Below, piece by piece: positions 1 to 11,936 of a stretch of 64,000 nucleotides of DNA. This DNA comes from Malania oleifera (taxonomy: Eukaryota; Streptophyta; Magnoliopsida; Santalales; Ximeniaceae), in contig NC_080420.1 of NCBI RefSeq assembly GCF_029873635.1, positions 58,696,182 to 58,760,181 on the forward strand, read 5' to 3'. The notes beneath the pieces were generated by a model, which saw only the letters and a program-made list of their open reading frames with translations, was not told the origin of the DNA and did not search any database. The translations under genes and the position numbers were made by a program. The first letter of the stretch is position 1; each line of letters begins with the position of its first letter.

Positions 1-1616
1 ATAAAATCATCATATGAATTTAAATAAGATTAAAATAAAAATACCCAAAATTTTTAAAAATTTTAAAAATAATATAAGTCAATGACAAACTATTTTTACT
101 ATTTTTTAGCTTTCTTGTACAATAAGATTGTTATTATAAAGTGAATTTTAAATATATATATATATATATAATAAGTAGAATAATTATAATAATTTTTATT
201 ATTACTATAGTATTTTTGAATTTTTATTATTTTTAAATTCTATTATTTTAATCATATTTTTTAAAATATTATTTGATCTGAAGGCAAATATAAGAGTTTT
301 TTAATTAAAATTTTAGTTTGTTTTAACTTTACATAAGTTGCTAGTTTTAGATTTTGTTTCTATTTATGGTTTTTAGTTTTTGTTTTCATAATTTTTAACA
401 GTAATACCAAACGCCCCTAAGACACTAGGAAGTTGAATAATTTTCATGCCAAAGTTGCTTTCAATTAAGATAATACACATGTACCACATAGCACTTGGCA
501 TCCAATGATCCAAATAGCCGGATAAAAACAATATGAAAATAATATTTATTAAAGACAATTAAAGCTTGCAAATGTAGTAATAAAAACTTGCAAAAATGTA
601 CCAACTTGATATATGAAATCAAAAATTCTTTCAACCTAATTGAACATTGAACACTAATGTGCAGTTGCCATCGCAAAAGATGCTTACACTATAGAACATC
701 ATACCAGATCTTGCAGTCAGATGAGAAGCTTAGGATCATGATGAGTTCAAAGAGAGAGAGAGAGAGAGAGTAGGATGTGATGACTTTGGTCTTAATGAGA
801 AAGGAATCTTGTAAATCATAGGATCATGATCAGTTGAGAGAGAGAGAGAGGAAGAAGATCACATTAATATGCACCTGGGGCTGTATCAAATGGAACTCCA
901 ACTATAGAGACTGAGATTTAAGGGGAGAAAATTTAGTTATGAAGACTTATAAGGGGAATTTTTGTCATGTATACGTTTGAATTTGCATTTGAAGTTCATG
1001 CCATAATTTCAAACCAATACCGTAATAATTTCAGAAGCTAAAATCCCAATGACATAAATCGTGTTTGCACTCACTAAATTCAAATACACATGCTCAAGTT
1101 CATGTTCCCAAATAGAATACCAATAACTTTTGTCCAGGTCATCCCAATAGACCATCAGGAGATGGCAAAGAGATGAGATGTTGTGCTTCCAAAGTTGCAT
1201 TGGCTCCAACAGAGGCAAAGATGGCACCAAGTCGATGAAGATGATTCTATATGGTTTAGGTAAACTTTGAACCAATTAGTGCAAGGAATGATGCATTGGA
1301 AAATAAGGCAACAACTCTATACAATTTTTTTCATTAAAACAAGATCAAATGATGACACAAGGAAAATCAAGACTCTGCAGGAACCATAGACCTGTTATTT
1401 TCTAGTACGAATCAGCATAACACTTCTACATCAATAAATACGAGTATATATACAACTATCAACCAACAAAACGTTGGTGGAAGTTAAGGCCATCATTGGT
1501 TCAGCTATTTCTAGATATACACGCGCTTAGAAAGCACTCTTGAGAATCAGAGAGCTAAATTTATATTTACACATCTCAAGTACAATAGAGTAATTTAATT
1601 GAAACTTAATCCATGA
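1..1616. other. AT-rich 3' flank of the RDR1 gene
   Basis: No gene is recognised in this stretch. It is AT-rich, with a short TA run near 151-170 and two GA microsatellites. The 88-codon minus-strand frame at 1275-1009 resembles no family I know and has no visible support. The part nearest 1616 probably includes the RDR1 3' UTR, because transcription runs right to left, but I could not place a polyadenylation site with confidence. Confidence 0.5.
751..851. repeat. Two GA microsatellites in a short duplicated block
   Basis: (AG)n runs lie at 751-770 and about 836-851. Each is preceded by a near-identical GGATCATGAT(G/C)AGTT phrase, so the block looks like a roughly 89 bp local duplication carrying the microsatellite. 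Confidence 0.75.
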
Positions 1617-2429
1617 TCAAACTGGCGCGTTAGTGATGACAACTTTAGAGCGCCTTCGGATACTCATCTTATCCCTCTTGATGCGAACCAATTTGTCATA
1701 GACACACCAAGGAAAACTTAAGAAATGATCTCTATTCATTCCCTCGTTGTAGCAACCCCAATAACTAGAATGATATGTGACATAATACCAAGCTGATGCT
1801 TTAGCATATTCATTATCCTCTCCAAAATCTAACCCTTTTCCCTGCTCACTGAACCAGGTCCTAGCTTCCTTCCTCAAGGACTTCACAGCCACAGTAATTT
1901 GTTCGAAGTCTCTTCTCCTACTGAAGGATTTTGACATTTTCAAAATACACCCACTGATTATTTCACCCTCTGTTTTTATCCCATAGTAGTCCATTAGATT
2001 CCCCAACTTAAAATCATAATTGCTTTTGTAATAAGATGCATCAGTGATGTAATCTTCAAACCCTTCATATTCCATGTCAGGGTCATAAGAACACCTAGCC
2101 ATTTCAGGAGGGAAGGATCGCATAAAGCTTTTGTCTGGTTCATCTTTCACCTCACGAAAAAGCTTTCCAATCACAGTCTGTGATTCATAGGTGGATCTGT
2201 TGGGCTTCTCCAGGAAATCAGGATATTCTTTGATATGCAGATAAGATGGTATTACAGCAGGCCAACCAGTTTTTGGGAAGTCAACAGCAATTGAAAATAG
2301 CGCTGCAAGCTCAAGGCATGGATTGCTCATTGCTCTCTTGGGCTCCTTATCTGCAAATACAGTGTGGGCATTTGCAATGGTACCTAAGCTGTCATTAACA
2401 ATATAGTCGGCAAAGTACTCCTCAACTTC
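1617..2429 (-). CDS. RDR1 exon 4 (C-terminal part)
   Basis: Exon of 270 codons plus TGA, starting GAA-GTT-GAG after an ATGGTACAG acceptor. It encodes the C-terminal RDR1 region, including NAHTVFADKEPKRAMSNP and AVDFPKTGWPAVIPSYLH. The last dozen or so residues are basic (RRRSK) and probably variable between species. Confidence 0.93.
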   Translation of the reverse strand, partial: EVEEYFADYIVNDSLGTIANAHTVFADKEPKRAMSNPCLELAALFSIAVDFPKTGWPAVIPSYLHIKEYPDFLEKPNRSTYESQTVIGKLFREVKDEPDKSFMRSFPPEMARCSYDPDMEYEGFEDYITDASYYKSNYDFKLGNLMDYYGIKTEGEIISGCILKMSKSFSRRRDFEQITVAVKSLRKEARTWFSEQGKGLDFGEDNEYAKASAWYYVTYHSSYWGCYNEGMNRDHFLSFPWCVYDKLVRIKRDKMSIRRRSKVVITNAPV

Positions 2430-5400
2430 CTGTACCATAGAAATAAGAAGCAACATTTGAGGAACTACAATGTTACAGGTGCATCTTCACAAGATATTAC
2501 AATATTTCCACTGAGAGAAGACAATAGAACGCTGTCTGGAAATTATGGTTTTTTATCCCTGCTAAAAGTATTCACCACTGAATGCCATCTAAACGTATGC
2601 GTGGTGTATATACATATAAATATATATATATATATAAACACATGCAGACATGAGTTTGGATACCCCAACCTTCATATTTTTTGTTGCCTATGATTATAAT
2701 AAGAGAATGGCAACCATCTCTAACAAATCGTGCACTTCACTCAAACTAGTGAGATTCCTTTTCTTGGTAATAAAATTATAATACTAAAAAACCTAGTATT
2801 TAGCCAATCAGCTGTAGGAAAGTACTTTATGTTCTACATAAAACCATTGCTAAATTGATGAGATTCAGAATTCAAAACATAAATGGAGGATTCTCTTCTC
2901 TATTTGAAAATTTATAGAGGGGTAACCAACCGAAATTATGCCTGTAGGTTGTTAAGACCATATTAAGCCATTACCATTCAATTTCTTGTACATAGCAGTG
3001 ATGAAGATTTACCAGTACAATATAATAGAATTATTTTTTGATAGGATACTAGGACTAAGCTTCTTCATATGATATATATGTTTTCAGAAGCTACATCGAG
3101 TGAATGAAGGACTTTAAAAAGTCACTAATTGCTAAGTAAACCGAAGAAAATATGCCCTCGTGACGAAACTCTACACTATAATTTCAAAATTTCCGTTTAA
3201 AACCAGAATTCCTCAATCCCTCCCCATTTTTAAATATGGACTCATCACTTAATTAAAGGGACCTTGCAAGTGATGGTTAAAATTAGAGCAGAGAAAATTG
3301 TAGGAATTTAAATAATGAGTTCGAGATTTATGGAGTTTGTTAGAGAACAGCACCTCAATTGTCACATCATGATCCAAGCGTATAGGTGGTGGAGGTGTGT
3401 AGTCCATAGGTTGGATCTGCTGCGGTGGAATTAGTTCATGGTCCCAGCAAACAAAGTAGATATCTCCATCCAGATCGCTCCCCGAACATTCATTGGGATG
3501 AGGTCTGATATTACAGTTCAGTTAATACCACCAAACAATGTTTAACAAATCAAAGAAGGCAGTATGTATATTATCTATACTATTCATAAATGTACAAATA
3601 GTGCAAATCATTTTTTGGACAGAAGTAAATAGTTCTATGAACACTCTTAAATCAATTTAGTGAGCAAAGGTATCCTCATATTTTTAAAGTAAGACAAAAC
3701 ATTCCTAAAAGAAATAAATTTCTATACTATATCATAGAACTATGAATAATGTAAATCAATTTGCGCATAAATATCCATAACTTTGAAAGTAAGACCATAT
3801 ATTCTTATTTCTATACCATATATAAAAAGTAAATTCAACCAAAATTGGATAAAAATTACTTGTTTGAACATAAAAGAATGAACAAACCTGGTTTAAACAA
3901 ATAAAATAACTATACATACCTACATTTATACCCATGCTATAAATTAATAAAAGTACTTATAGGTAAATCATTTTGTGGAAAAATATACTTGATTTTTAAA
4001 GTAATACAAAACACTACTAAAAGAAAGTAAATTAAACCAAAATTAGATAAAATTATATTAATAAAAATATATTTTGGATAAATTAAATGTCTGAACTTAA
4101 TGAAAGAAACTTAAGAAACAAAATTAACTAGCAGTGTGTATATGCATCATAAATAAAAGTAGGAATAGCGTAAATCATTTTGTAGAGAAAAATGTTCGTA
4201 TGTTTTAAAAGTAAGACAAAACATTTGCTGAAAAAAATTAAATTCAAGAAAACTTGATAAATTTGCATTTAAATTTTTCATTTTAAATAGGCTAAATTAG
4301 AACCTAAAAGAATTCGTCTGATTAAAAAATAAAATAAGTATAATGGTATTATGCAGCTTAATATTTTTTAGCTTTTTTTTCCATTTGCACAATGTTTGGA
4401 AAGTTCATAATTTAGTGAAGTCATAGTTGTTTCTGCATTCCATTTATGATAAATGGAATGCAATAAACCGATATATTTATCTTCTTATTTACCATATTAA
4501 ATACAAAGGAATGACTATTTGACATTTCATCCGTAACTGACTAAACTGACTAGTACTGCTTATTTCCATGGCATCAAGAATTTTATCAATATGGTTCGCT
4601 TTAAGATAGGCAATCCTTAATATGAAAGGATCGTCCAACAAATAATACCACGGCATGACTCTGTCGCAGAAGTACCAATTGACTGGAAGGTATTGTGATG
4701 TGTCATACCTGACTCCCTTTTGGGGAAAAACTACACAATCCACCATATGGTGCAAAGCTGGAACATTAACAGCCGTTAAGACACGCACATCACCTGGGTG
4801 CAAACAGGGGTTTTTAGCAACTACCACCTTTCCCTCAATAACGCGAGTCTGCCGATTTGATCTGCTGTCGCTGCACATAAAGGGGGAATCATCATAACAT
4901 GCCCGACGTGCACTGCTTGAAAATTGCACAAATACCTGACCATATTCCAAGGTCCTGGTTTCATCTAAACATCCCATCATGGCTCTTCCATTCGGCAGCA
5001 ATATCCTTGCTCTAGTCCGCAAATCCTGCAATTTGGATGCCCGGAACGTTTGCAGCATCATTGAGAGGAATGGTTCATCATCAGGCTTATACCCACACAT
5101 CAGCATTTCTTTGAGAATGTTTGTGTTCTCTCCTATAGGCATTAACTCGAGTGTCTCCTGTGCCTTCAACGGATCTTTTAACATACTGTCCAGTTGTTTT
5201 ATGGCTTCTCTTTGCTTCTCTTCGAAAACATGATCGCTAACCCCGAGAGTGGACAAAAGAGTGACCAGTTGACGATTGAGAAAACATGGTTGATATTTGC
5301 TCCATGCCAAAACATCTAATTTTTCGTTCTGTGATTCATACTTGAACATGCTCTCCCGTAATGATAATTTCTTTGATGACGTTGGGTCAACAGCCACAAC

Positions 5401-6602
5401 ACCTTTGTACCCACCATAACGAATCTGAAATGCTGATGGAGTAAAATATTTTGAGCGACATTTTCCAGCCACTTTGTGAGCAAAATCGGCAGAGATCTTT
5501 CCGATTCCATCAGAGAAAACATAATTGGTTGTTCCCCCCTCAACCCCTACATCAGGAATAATTTCAATTTCATGCCTACCAACGGGCAAAGTTTCTGTAG
5601 ATGAGCTAAATGATTGTCCCAGTCGGGCAGCATATTTTGCCACATTTTTTATCTGATGAAAATCACCCATCCACGCCCTTATGTCTACAGCAGTAAGCCC
5701 AGGTCTTGAGGCAAAGAACCACGCAGAGTTTTCTCGTAATTGACTCGTTGAAAAGGCGAGAAATTCAAATTTCTTATCACCAACAGCTATGCCACTTCTA
5801 AGAGTTAAAAGCACCCTTCTATAAATTTCAGTATGCTTATTCTCATTCCCAGAAGATGCTCTTGGACATAAATCTGTCGAATGCAGTCTATCCAGGTCCT
5901 CATCAACGAAAGACACTCGAAGAAAATTATCAATATCATCAGGGTAATTGCGTAACACCCTGTTAGAGACATTGACCTCTGGACCACAGAAATATATTTT
6001 ACATGGAGTAATGTGAACCCTGCGAACATAAACCAACCCAGTATCCAAGGAAATGGCAGGCGGCTTTGGAGGTTGACTAGATGCCGAGTATTTTCTGTAC
6101 TGCTCATCGAGCCACTTCACAGGTTCATAACAGCACTCCTTTAAATGGTACAGTTTCTCCAAGGCATGTTCTATGCAAACAATGCTTCTTCTACAAGGAT
6201 CAACCAACTGATAAAAACTAGAATCAAGTGTTGGCCCAGAAAGACGGCCATTTTGAACCAATAAACAAATCCTGAACAAGATATTATATGGTAAGCTAAC
6301 TCCCAGAGGTGGGTGAAGGATGGGGACAAGATTCGAATTGCCAGAATATGTTAAGCCTTTCTCCAAAACAAACTGGTCATCATCTTCTTTATAATGAACA
6401 AAGTATTCTTTAAAATTAGGAATTCGGCAGTTATGCGGAATCTCCATACATAGAGCAGAAGATTGACCAATACAACAAGATGGAGTGAAGTCAGTTGTCC
6501 TAATCCATTGGTCAGCAGGAGAATCCCTGAAATAGTTGAGACCAGGATCTTCAAATACATTTCCAGAGGTGCGAACATCATTTTTATAAATCCGAGGGGC
6601 AC
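1617..6602 (-). CDS. RNA-dependent RNA polymerase 1 (RDR1), first exon absent
   Basis: Plant RDR1 makes double-stranded RNA from viral and aberrant transcripts, feeding Dicer-like enzymes in salicylate-linked antiviral silencing (family knowledge). Exons 6602-4709, 3504-3354 and 2429-1617 join in frame to about 952 residues. The first visible residues (GAPRIY..., then YFRDSPADQW and DFTPSCCIGQSSALC) match RDR1 just after its usual first intron. SDGIGKIS lies near residues 364-371 and the catalytic DLDGD at 642-646 (3476-3462). The C-terminal exon has EVEEYFADYIVNDSLG and ends ...VVITNAPV before TGA. DLDGD places it in the RDR1/2/6 group and the flanking text fits RDR1 best. Known RDR1 proteins are about 1,100 residues, so the N-terminal RNA-binding region and start codon are missing. 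There are no frameshifts or stops in the three exons. It could be an intact gene with a giant intron 1 or a 5'-truncated copy. Confidence 0.93.
2430..3353 (-). other. RDR1 intron 3
   Basis: GT at 3353-3352 and CAG ending at 2430 bound a 924 bp phase-zero intron. It is AT-rich with a TA/TATATA run near 2620-2635. No other feature is seen. Confidence 0.88.
3354..3504 (-). CDS. RDR1 exon 3 with catalytic DLDGD
   Basis: This 151 bp exon gives one base of Arg plus 50 codons: PHPNECSGS, then DLDGD (3476-3462), IYFVCWDHELIPP, a proline-rich turn, and DHDVTIE. The aspartates of DxDGD bind the catalytic metal in eukaryotic silencing polymerases (family knowledge). The donor is ATTGAG/GTGCTG. Confidence 0.93.
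3505..4708 (-). other. RDR1 intron 2
   Basis: GT at 4708-4707 and AG at 3506-3505 bound a 1,204 bp AT-rich intron. The phase is two, so AG plus A restores an Arg codon. No coding sequence or mobile element is seen inside. Confidence 0.88.
4709..6602 (-). CDS. RDR1 exon 2 (main RdRp body)
   Basis: The frame is open for 630 codons. The acceptor is ...TTACTAG before GT-GCC-CCT (a Gly codon split after its first base). The donor is GTCAG/GTATGA, leaving two bases (AG) of an Arg codon. An internal ATG at 6447 lies inside the exon and is not the true start: conserved RDR1 sequence continues upstream of it to 6602. Confidence 0.92.
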
Positions 6603-7262
6603 CTAGTAACTAAGAATCAAAACAAAACAAAACAAAAATTATAAACAATAATCCTTTAATTGTTGCATATATGTAACCAAACTAGTTAGAGCATTAGCAC
6701 AACTCAACTTAAGATATATGCCTAGCAAATTTCAGTTGCCAATGACTCAATATACACAATTGATATAAAATTTTAAGTCAGAAATAATTTAAGAAAAGAA
6801 ATCCATTAATAAAATTCAATTAACACATGCATCCTGTAGTACTTTGGGATGACGTAGAAAACTTCAGCTATACATAAAAGCATACAAGTGAATTCCATCA
6901 CCAATTTGAGTACTACTATTATATCTCATAAGATAAATTTCAAATTCCATATAAAATAGAAAAAAAAAAAAAAAACAAAGAACCAAAAACAAATGTAACT
7001 ATAGTCCTAGAGATACAATAACCATAGAAAATAGGATTTTGAATTCCAAATCTATTAGTATTTAGCTTATTAGTGCATACAGGATTAAAAAGATCAAAAA
7101 GATAAATTTAAAATCTACATGTTTACGTGGTGTAGGACAAGTATTAGAATTTATAGAACTCAGAGGAGGGGAAGAGCAGCAGCAAGAATATAGGAATACA
7201 TAATAGAGAAGAGGAAGGAACAGAACAGGCGTGAGAAATAGAATTAGAAGAAAGATAAGAAA
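6603..7262 (-). other. Retained 3' part of RDR1 intron 1
   Basis: AT-rich sequence between the exon 2 acceptor and the first copia LTR, with a poly-A stretch at about 6960-6975. No homologue of the missing first exon is visible here. The upstream part of the intron, if it still exists, lies beyond the retrotransposons. Confidence 0.6.
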
Positions 7263-7647
7263 TTTTAGGACCCTGTGAGCAACCAAAACAATATGACACC
7301 AGAAATTTAACGTGGTTCGGTCAATATCGACCTACAACCACGGAGTACACCACAAAATTCACTATTCACCGGAAAAATACAACTCTCTCACTCTCTTCCT
7401 CCTCTCTCTTCTCTCTGCTCTCTGAGCTTCTCTTGCTCTATACCTCTTGTATTCCTCAGCTCTCTATTCATAGGGCTGATATTTAAATCACAATTAAATA
7501 CATTAAATTACAAATTTGGGAGGTTTACAATCATGAGATAAATGGAGATGAATGGTGGATAAATGTCCAGCTCCTCACGCGTGTCTCTAATTCAGCAGCT
7601 TTATCTCCACACGCATGTCTCTAGCTCAGCGTCTCTTGGCTCCAACA
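7263..7647 (-). repeat. 3' LTR of copia element 1
   Basis: Begins TGTTGGAGCC (minus, at 7647) next to the polypurine tract. It ends ...CAGGGTCCTAAAA, against GGGTCCTAACA at the PBS side of the same element, so one terminal base has mutated. It contains a pyrimidine-rich stretch at 7380-7440. Confidence 0.75.
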
Positions 7648-7666
7648 CAATAGTCTCCCACTTGGA
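7648..7666 (-). other. Polypurine tract of copia element 1
   Basis: Minus strand CCAAGTGGGAGAC lies immediately before the LTR start. This is the plus-strand priming site typical of plant copia elements. Confidence 0.75.
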
Positions 7667-7723
7667 GATAGAGACGCTTCCTCAACTAGTATCATAAATA
7701 AATGATGTGTTCAAAGTATGTCT

Positions 7724-9703
7724 TCAGGCATGAAGACCAACTGAAGTTGAACACAACTTCAGTTTCTCTGTAGTCACCACCTTCCTGTCTGCTCGATTCC
7801 TGCGGACTAATCTGATGGTTGTCAGTTTCACAATTGGTGCAAAGATGTTGGTGTAGTCAATCCTTTCCTTCTGTTCGAAGCCTTTGACTACCAACCGAAG
7901 CTTGTACCTTCTGGAGCCGTTATGCTCCTTTTTGATTTTGTACACCCACTTATTGTGAAGGCCTTTGGGCAACTCAACTAGTTCCCACGTTCTGTTGGAG
8001 GTGAGGAACTTCATCTCATCCTTCATTGCAAGCTCCCACTTGCTCGTATCTTCCACCTGACATGCTTCATCATAGCATTTGGGCTCTCCTCCATCTGTAG
8101 GAAGTAAGTAATCAATATACCTTTTGTTTGGTACATGAGACCGAGTAGATCTCTTAAGCTCCGGAGCTGGAGTAGGAGGTGGTGGTGCGACAATATACTC
8201 CACTAGTTCCTCCACCTGAGGATTCTTAGCATTCTGTTGTTGTGTCCCGACACATTCTGAGTGGACTAGTTCTAGTCTCTTCTTCTTTGGGGCATGGGTG
8301 TTTATCTAGAAACTGACCCTCTTCTATTTCCCGACTATACAATCCTCACACATGTCAATCTATACTGACTGTAGACCACTCAATTTTCCCTTTGAGTGCA
8401 TCACCTTGAGTCCCTTCTTGCTCATGTGACCGAGTCGTTGGTGCCAGATGTTGTTGTCATCATTTCTTGCAGCAACTGAAATAAACATGGAGGCATTGGA
8501 GGTTAGAAAAAGTGTTCCGCTTTTCTTACTTCGCGCAATCGTTAGTACACCCTTTGAAACTTTCCATTCATCGCCAATGAATTTCATCGTGTATCCCTCA
8601 TCTACCAGCTGATCAACTGAGATCAAATTCTTTCTCAGGTCTGGAATATATCTGACATCCTTCAGCTTCCATATTGACTCGTTTATATTGATCTTTACAA
8701 CTTCCTTGCCGATTATGTCGCAAGGTTGATCGTTACCAAGGTACGCCTTACCAAAATTACCTGATGTGTACTCCTCTAGGCAATCTCTATAGCAAGTGGC
8801 ATGAAATAAAACTTTGGAGTCTAAGACCCAAGACTCCTGCTTGCTCTTCAAAAAGCATATCAACAACTCATCATTTTCAGAAGCAATATTTGCTTCTGCC
8901 TTTGCCCTCGTCTCGTATTCTTTCTTCTGACTTCTGCACTGATTTTTGTAATAACCAGTTTTTTCACAGTTCCAGCACTCAATAACTTTTGTGCTCTAGG
9001 AACCTGTGTCTTGAGAACCTCTGGGTTTTTTGGATTTAGACTGCCTGGGTCTAGATTTGCTGCAGTTATTTGATCGTTCATGCCTGTTTCCTCTACCTCG
9101 ACTCTCCATGTTCAAGGCTGAACTCGAAGTGGAGTCATGGTTCAACTGCATTCTGATTTCCTCCGTCAAAAACATGCTGACGACCTCATCGTATACAAGC
9201 TTCAATTTTCCTTTGGAGCTACTGATAGTAGTAACAACACCATTCTAACTTTCGAGCAACTGACTGAGAATTAGCAGGGCACGAATCTCATTATCAAATG
9301 TTATCCTAACTAAGGAGAGTTGATCCAATAACTCATTGAAATTATTCAAATGTCTGCTGAAACTCTCACTTGTAGACATGCTCATTGTAAACAGTATTTT
9401 TATGAGATGTACCTTATTTACGGCTAAGGGCTGCTCATACATATTAGAGAGTGCATCCATCAGAGACTTGGTGGATGATATATGCATGATATTGAACGTC
9501 ACAGACTTTGACAACGTCATTCTGATGGCTCCGAGAGCTCTTCGATCAAGCAACTCTCACTCGTCCTCATTCATGAATGTTGGCTTACCCTTCAATGGTA
9601 AGTGCAATTCCTTTCTAAACAAATAATCTTCTATCTGCATCTTTCAGAAATCGAAATTGTTGCCATTGAACATTTCGATTTTTGAGCTCTTTTCGTTTGA
9701 CAT
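7724..9703 (-). pseudogene. Copia gag-protease frame with integrase and RT/RNase H deleted
   Basis: One reading frame, 660 codons, runs from MSNEKSSKIEMFNG (9703) to [13 protein letters not shown] (7724) with about seven in-frame stops and no frameshift. Order: gag (9703-9010), zinc knuckle CWNC-EKTG-Y-YKNQ-C near 8975-9015 with the metal His replaced by Tyr, protease VLDSKVLFHAT near 8840 (the usual DSGA changed to DSKV), and the pre-integrase finger (WHQRLGHMS, then CEDC). It then jumps from LELVHSE straight to the linker and RT N-terminus ([21 protein letters not shown]), and from there to the tail of RNase H. The integrase core and the RT YxDD region are absent. All stops (TGA, TAG) fit single transitions. 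Confidence 0.85.
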
Positions 9704-10072
9704 CTCGATTCACTGATCTAGAGATGGAATTAGCTCAAATGGATAGCGTGGTTGGATTCAGAATGATCTAAAACCTTAGAAATGGTTCAACTCGCTCGAA
9801 AAATATACCCAAAACGACTCCGAAAAGCTCGTTCAAAGTTTAGGTCAAACCTTGTCAAACTTGGTCAACTCTACTAACGTGGCAGGCTGATGTGGCAGGT
9901 GTTGACGTGGCCAAAGAATGCTAACATAGCGGGGATGTTGACGTGGCACACCCCTGCTGGGGTGGCCAGGATGCTAATGTGGCAATGGTGTCCACCTGCT
10001 GACGTGGCAATGGGGTCCACTTACTAACGTGGCTGCTGACCAGTCAATGGGGCTCAACTGACGTGGCGGCTG
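9704..10072 (-). other. Leader of copia element 1, inner half
   Basis: Non-coding sequence rich in direct repeats of GACGTGGC/AACGTGGC (about eight copies across 9885-10068). It joins with 12185-12574 once the 2.1 kb solo LTR is removed. Confidence 0.6.
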
Positions 10073-10723
10073 TGTCATGCTCCGAACCCAGAAATGGGAC
10101 CCAGGGGTGAATTTGAGTAACCTAACATGTCTCTATATCAATTAAAACATACATGATACCACATACAAAGAGGGTCCGACCCCGTAGGGTGAGCGGATGC
10201 CCTACCATCATACATACAGTCGTCTATACTCATCAAAATATGTAGCGAAATACAGTCTTTCTATACATAACTGTACCATACCAGAGTCTATACCATACGA
10301 GAATATACATCTCTATGAACACCATACATACTACGGGCGTCTACAAAATCCATCACGACAACCCGGTTATAAAAACTCGTACCTATTAGGCACTAGTAGT
10401 AGCTAAACAACACCCCTCGCTTTCAGATGCTAGGATGCTTGTTTCGACTACCCGAAAGACCTAGAAAACATTTGTATATATTCAGGGTGAGACACCTCTC
10501 AGTAAGGGAGAAAACAGGTTATATAAGTGTGTGGCATACCAGTGTCATTTTACATACTTCATAACACTATGCATACGATACAATTGAAACAATTCGTACA
10601 GTTTCAAAATAGTTCCATACATTTCCATACAGTTCCAGTATTTTCACAAAAACCATTCCAGTTCATATGATACCCAAACACATACATACAAACATACATA
10701 CGGTTAGTGTCGTCACACTAGTT

Positions 10724-11000
10724 CGCAACTACACCAGGTCACCTCATCTCACAGTGATTACATTGCTACATACGCAACTAAGCTGCGACGATCAAGGCCC
10801 AATGGTGAATCCATTACTACATACGCAACTACACAAGGTCACCTAGTCTCACAATGATTACATTTCTACACATACAACTGCGAAGATCTACGACTCAGGC
10901 CCAATAGTGAATCCATTGCTACATACGCAACTACACAAGGTCACCTAGTCTCACCCAGATTACATTGCCACGTGCCAAACTATGCTGCGACGACCTAAGC
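10724..11000. repeat. About 101 bp tandem repeat inside the family A LTR
   Basis: The phrase CGCAACTACAC(A/C)AGGTCACCT recurs at about 10724, 10824 and 10926, giving nearly three units. Each unit also holds a CTGCGA(C/A)GA phrase and a TGAATCCA phrase. Confidence 0.75.
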
Positions 11001-11909
11001 CCACATTGAATCCAATGCCACATACGGTGTAGATCACACCCACCGGTGACCAGCCAGAACTTACTGGTGATATTTCACACCCCGGATATAGAGCCGGCCA
11101 CTCTCGCCACGGTAACTACCTGATACCTGGTTGTTTTACAAGTCCCTGGAATCATTTTGGAACTCACGTTCCTATACATTTCAGCGTACAGTAATTAGCC
11201 TTCACATAACTGTTTCATAAATATCTGAAACAAAATACGTACATACAAACATACCACACTTATTTGGTTTACGGCAAATCATATCGTTTACAAATTCAAG
11301 TATACAGCTTATGCAAATATGGATTACGGTCACCTCAATAATACAATTTATACAAGACAAACAGTTTTCCAAACAAAATAGAGATGATACTCGAAATCCC
11401 CAATTTTCCCAAAAAACTGTAACCCAAAAACCTCGTGTTTTTACATGATAGATTTCCCTAAATAAGTAGACAAAACATACATATGATCATAGCCTATAGG
11501 CTTACCAATCCCGATTTCAAAAATAGACTGATATAAATAGAATCCCCTTACCTTAACCCGAAAACCAATTACGAACTTTACGGTCCTCAAAACTACGAAC
11601 CGAGACACCAAAACCTACAAACCATAGTACAAAACATACTTACAATCTGTACTACTATACATATACCAAATCAGAATTGAAAACCGAGTCTTACCTCGAT
11701 TTTGGCCCGAAACCCAAAATCCTTTGAAACGAGATTCCAATCCAGTAGAAACGTAGAGAATCATTCACTGATCCTCGCAGTATCGTTGGATTCATGAATC
11801 CGGCAACGAATGACAAAGAAACCTAGAGAGAGAGTGTGTAGGGAGAGTTTTAGAGAGAGAAAAAGAGAGCTTTTCCAAAACTTAGCCAAGAAGCAAACCC
11901 CCAAAAGAT

Positions 11910-11917
11910 CTTTTATA
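11910..11917 (-). promoter_or_regulatory. LTR TATA box (TATAAAAG)
   Basis: Minus strand GGCTTATAAAAGATC, about 20 bp past the last palindrome of the array and in the right position for a U3 core promoter. The matching position in the sister LTR at 34621-34629 reads TATAAAAAG. Confidence 0.6.
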
Positions 11918-11936
11918 AGCCTTTGACTCGAAGGAT

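Noticed and set aside
1009..1275. 88-codon minus-strand frame downstream of RDR1
   Set aside because: No recognisable domain, no neighbouring conservation signal, and a length expected by chance in this much sequence.
4655..5233. Plus-strand frames of 80-84 codons inside RDR1 exon 2
   Set aside because: Antisense shadows of the strongly supported RDR1 coding exon.
6351..6602. Minus-strand frame of 83 codons overlapping the start of RDR1 exon 2
   Set aside because: It is in another frame; the RDR1 frame across the same bases matches the family continuously.
10724..11000. Possible CRISPR-like array of direct repeats
   Set aside because: Units are contiguous and about 101 bp with no unique spacers, inside a plant LTR.
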